Below, in pieces: positions 5,324 through 5,406 of a DNA stretch of 5,406 bases. Source of the stretch: an uncultured Collinsella sp. (GTDB lineage: Bacteria; Actinomycetota; Coriobacteriia; Coriobacteriales; Coriobacteriaceae); contig CAJLPX010000063.1 in assembly GCA_905208635.1 (NCBI GenBank), positions 1 to 5,406 of the forward strand, in the 5' to 3' direction. The notes beneath the pieces are model-generated. The model had not been told where the DNA came from. It did no database searches and worked only from the letters and a program-made list of their open reading frames with translations. Position 1 is the first letter of the stretch. Every line of letters begins with the position of its first letter. The position numbers and the translations under genes are program-made.

Positions 5324-5348
5324 GGTTCAAGTCCCTGCGATGGGCACA
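5324..5348 (+). pseudogene. tRNA 3'-end-like remnant on the plus strand
   Basis: GGTTCAAGTCC, a typical T-loop, is followed by CTGCGATGGGCACA, resembling a tRNA acceptor end. The 5' T-stem strand does not pair beyond two G-C pairs, because the core's flank replaces it. At the left locus the equivalent place holds GGTTCGAATCC (344-354). It may be a decayed tRNA end or an attachment-site-like sequence. The call is tentative. Confidence 0.4.
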
Positions 5349-5352
5349 TAAC

Positions 5353-5377
5353 AAAAAAGCCCCCATTGCTGGGAGCT
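5353..5377 (-). terminator. Terminator of the tRNA at the right edge
   Basis: On the minus strand AGCTCCCA and TGGGGGCT pair over eight positions (one G-U pair) around GCAA and are followed by TTTTTTG. It begins eleven bases after the CCA end at 5389, a normal arrangement for a tRNA terminator. Confidence 0.75.
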
Positions 5378-5388
5378 CTTTCAATCAA

Positions 5389-5406
5389 TGGTGCGGGCGA
5401 AAGGAC
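5389..5406 (-). tRNA. 3' end of a tRNA gene, cut by the window edge (possibly tRNA-Leu)
   Basis: The last 18 bases read, on the minus strand, GTCCTTTCGCCCGCACCA: end of the T-loop, T-stem, acceptor strand, discriminator A and encoded CCA. The anticodon lies outside, so the amino acid cannot be read. The acceptor sequence CGCCCGC would suit a tRNA-Leu. Whether this copy is complete is unknown; it could also be another fragment. Confidence 0.6.

Larger units (their letters stand above)
5353..5406. repeat. Direct repeat at the right locus, copy 2
   Basis: This is the partner of 5164-5217. It ends exactly at the window edge, inside a tRNA T-loop. It probably contains the genuine 3' end and terminator of a minus-strand tRNA gene lying mostly outside the window. 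Confidence 0.8.

Noticed and set aside
4179..5351. 390-codon open frame on the plus strand
   Set aside because: It is antisense to the SPFH gene and runs through the tRNA-fragment and hairpin repeat. It is a composition artefact.
5005..5388. 127-codon minus-strand frame over the right-hand repeat
   Set aside because: It translates tRNA fragments, terminators and the hairpin core, then runs out of frame into the SPFH gene. Similar frames over the left copy (129-356, 301-579) are equally meaningless.

Overview
The window looks like chromosomal DNA of a GC-rich Gram-positive, most likely a gut Coriobacteriia (Collinsella-like actinobacterium). This rests on codon choice, the serS/proC/rlmH sequences, the small intergenic repeats and the AT-rich promoters against a GC-rich background. 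The genus is an inference; no search was run. There are six protein genes. Five lie on the minus strand (a 125-residue orphan, serS, proC, rlmH, and an SPFH/Band-7 membrane protein). One 57-residue membrane protein lies on the plus strand.

Layout. 1-486: two minus-strand tRNA-Arg(ACG) genes, the first cut by the window edge, each with its own promoter. Between them is a ~190-bp repeat unit made of duplicated tRNA 3' ends, duplicated terminators and a GC-rich hairpin core. 564-941: orphan gene of unknown function. 1061-2396: serS with its terminator. 2397-2507: short divergent control region holding three consecutive palindromes. 2508-2681: small membrane protein. 2681-2842: a nested palindromic repeat that fills exactly the space between two convergent stop codons and contains a strong terminator. 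2840-5099: likely operon SPFH protein, rlmH, proC, read right to left. 5100-5406: a second copy of the tRNA-associated hairpin element, again flanked by duplicated tRNA 3' ends and terminators, this time of a different tRNA whose body lies outside the window.

The genes are mostly housekeeping: serine charging of tRNA, the last step of proline synthesis, methylation of the 23S rRNA decoding region, and membrane organisation. Two tRNA-Arg genes add to the translation theme. The unusual part is the intergenic DNA. The same 92-bp core occurs at both ends of the window beside two different tRNA genes, and each time it joins the tRNA sequence inside the T-loop. A second, unrelated palindromic repeat sits between the small membrane protein gene and proC. 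Neither repeat encodes a protein, so both look like non-autonomous elements or remnants. Both window ends also fall inside tRNA T-arms, which would fit a draft contig broken at these repeats.
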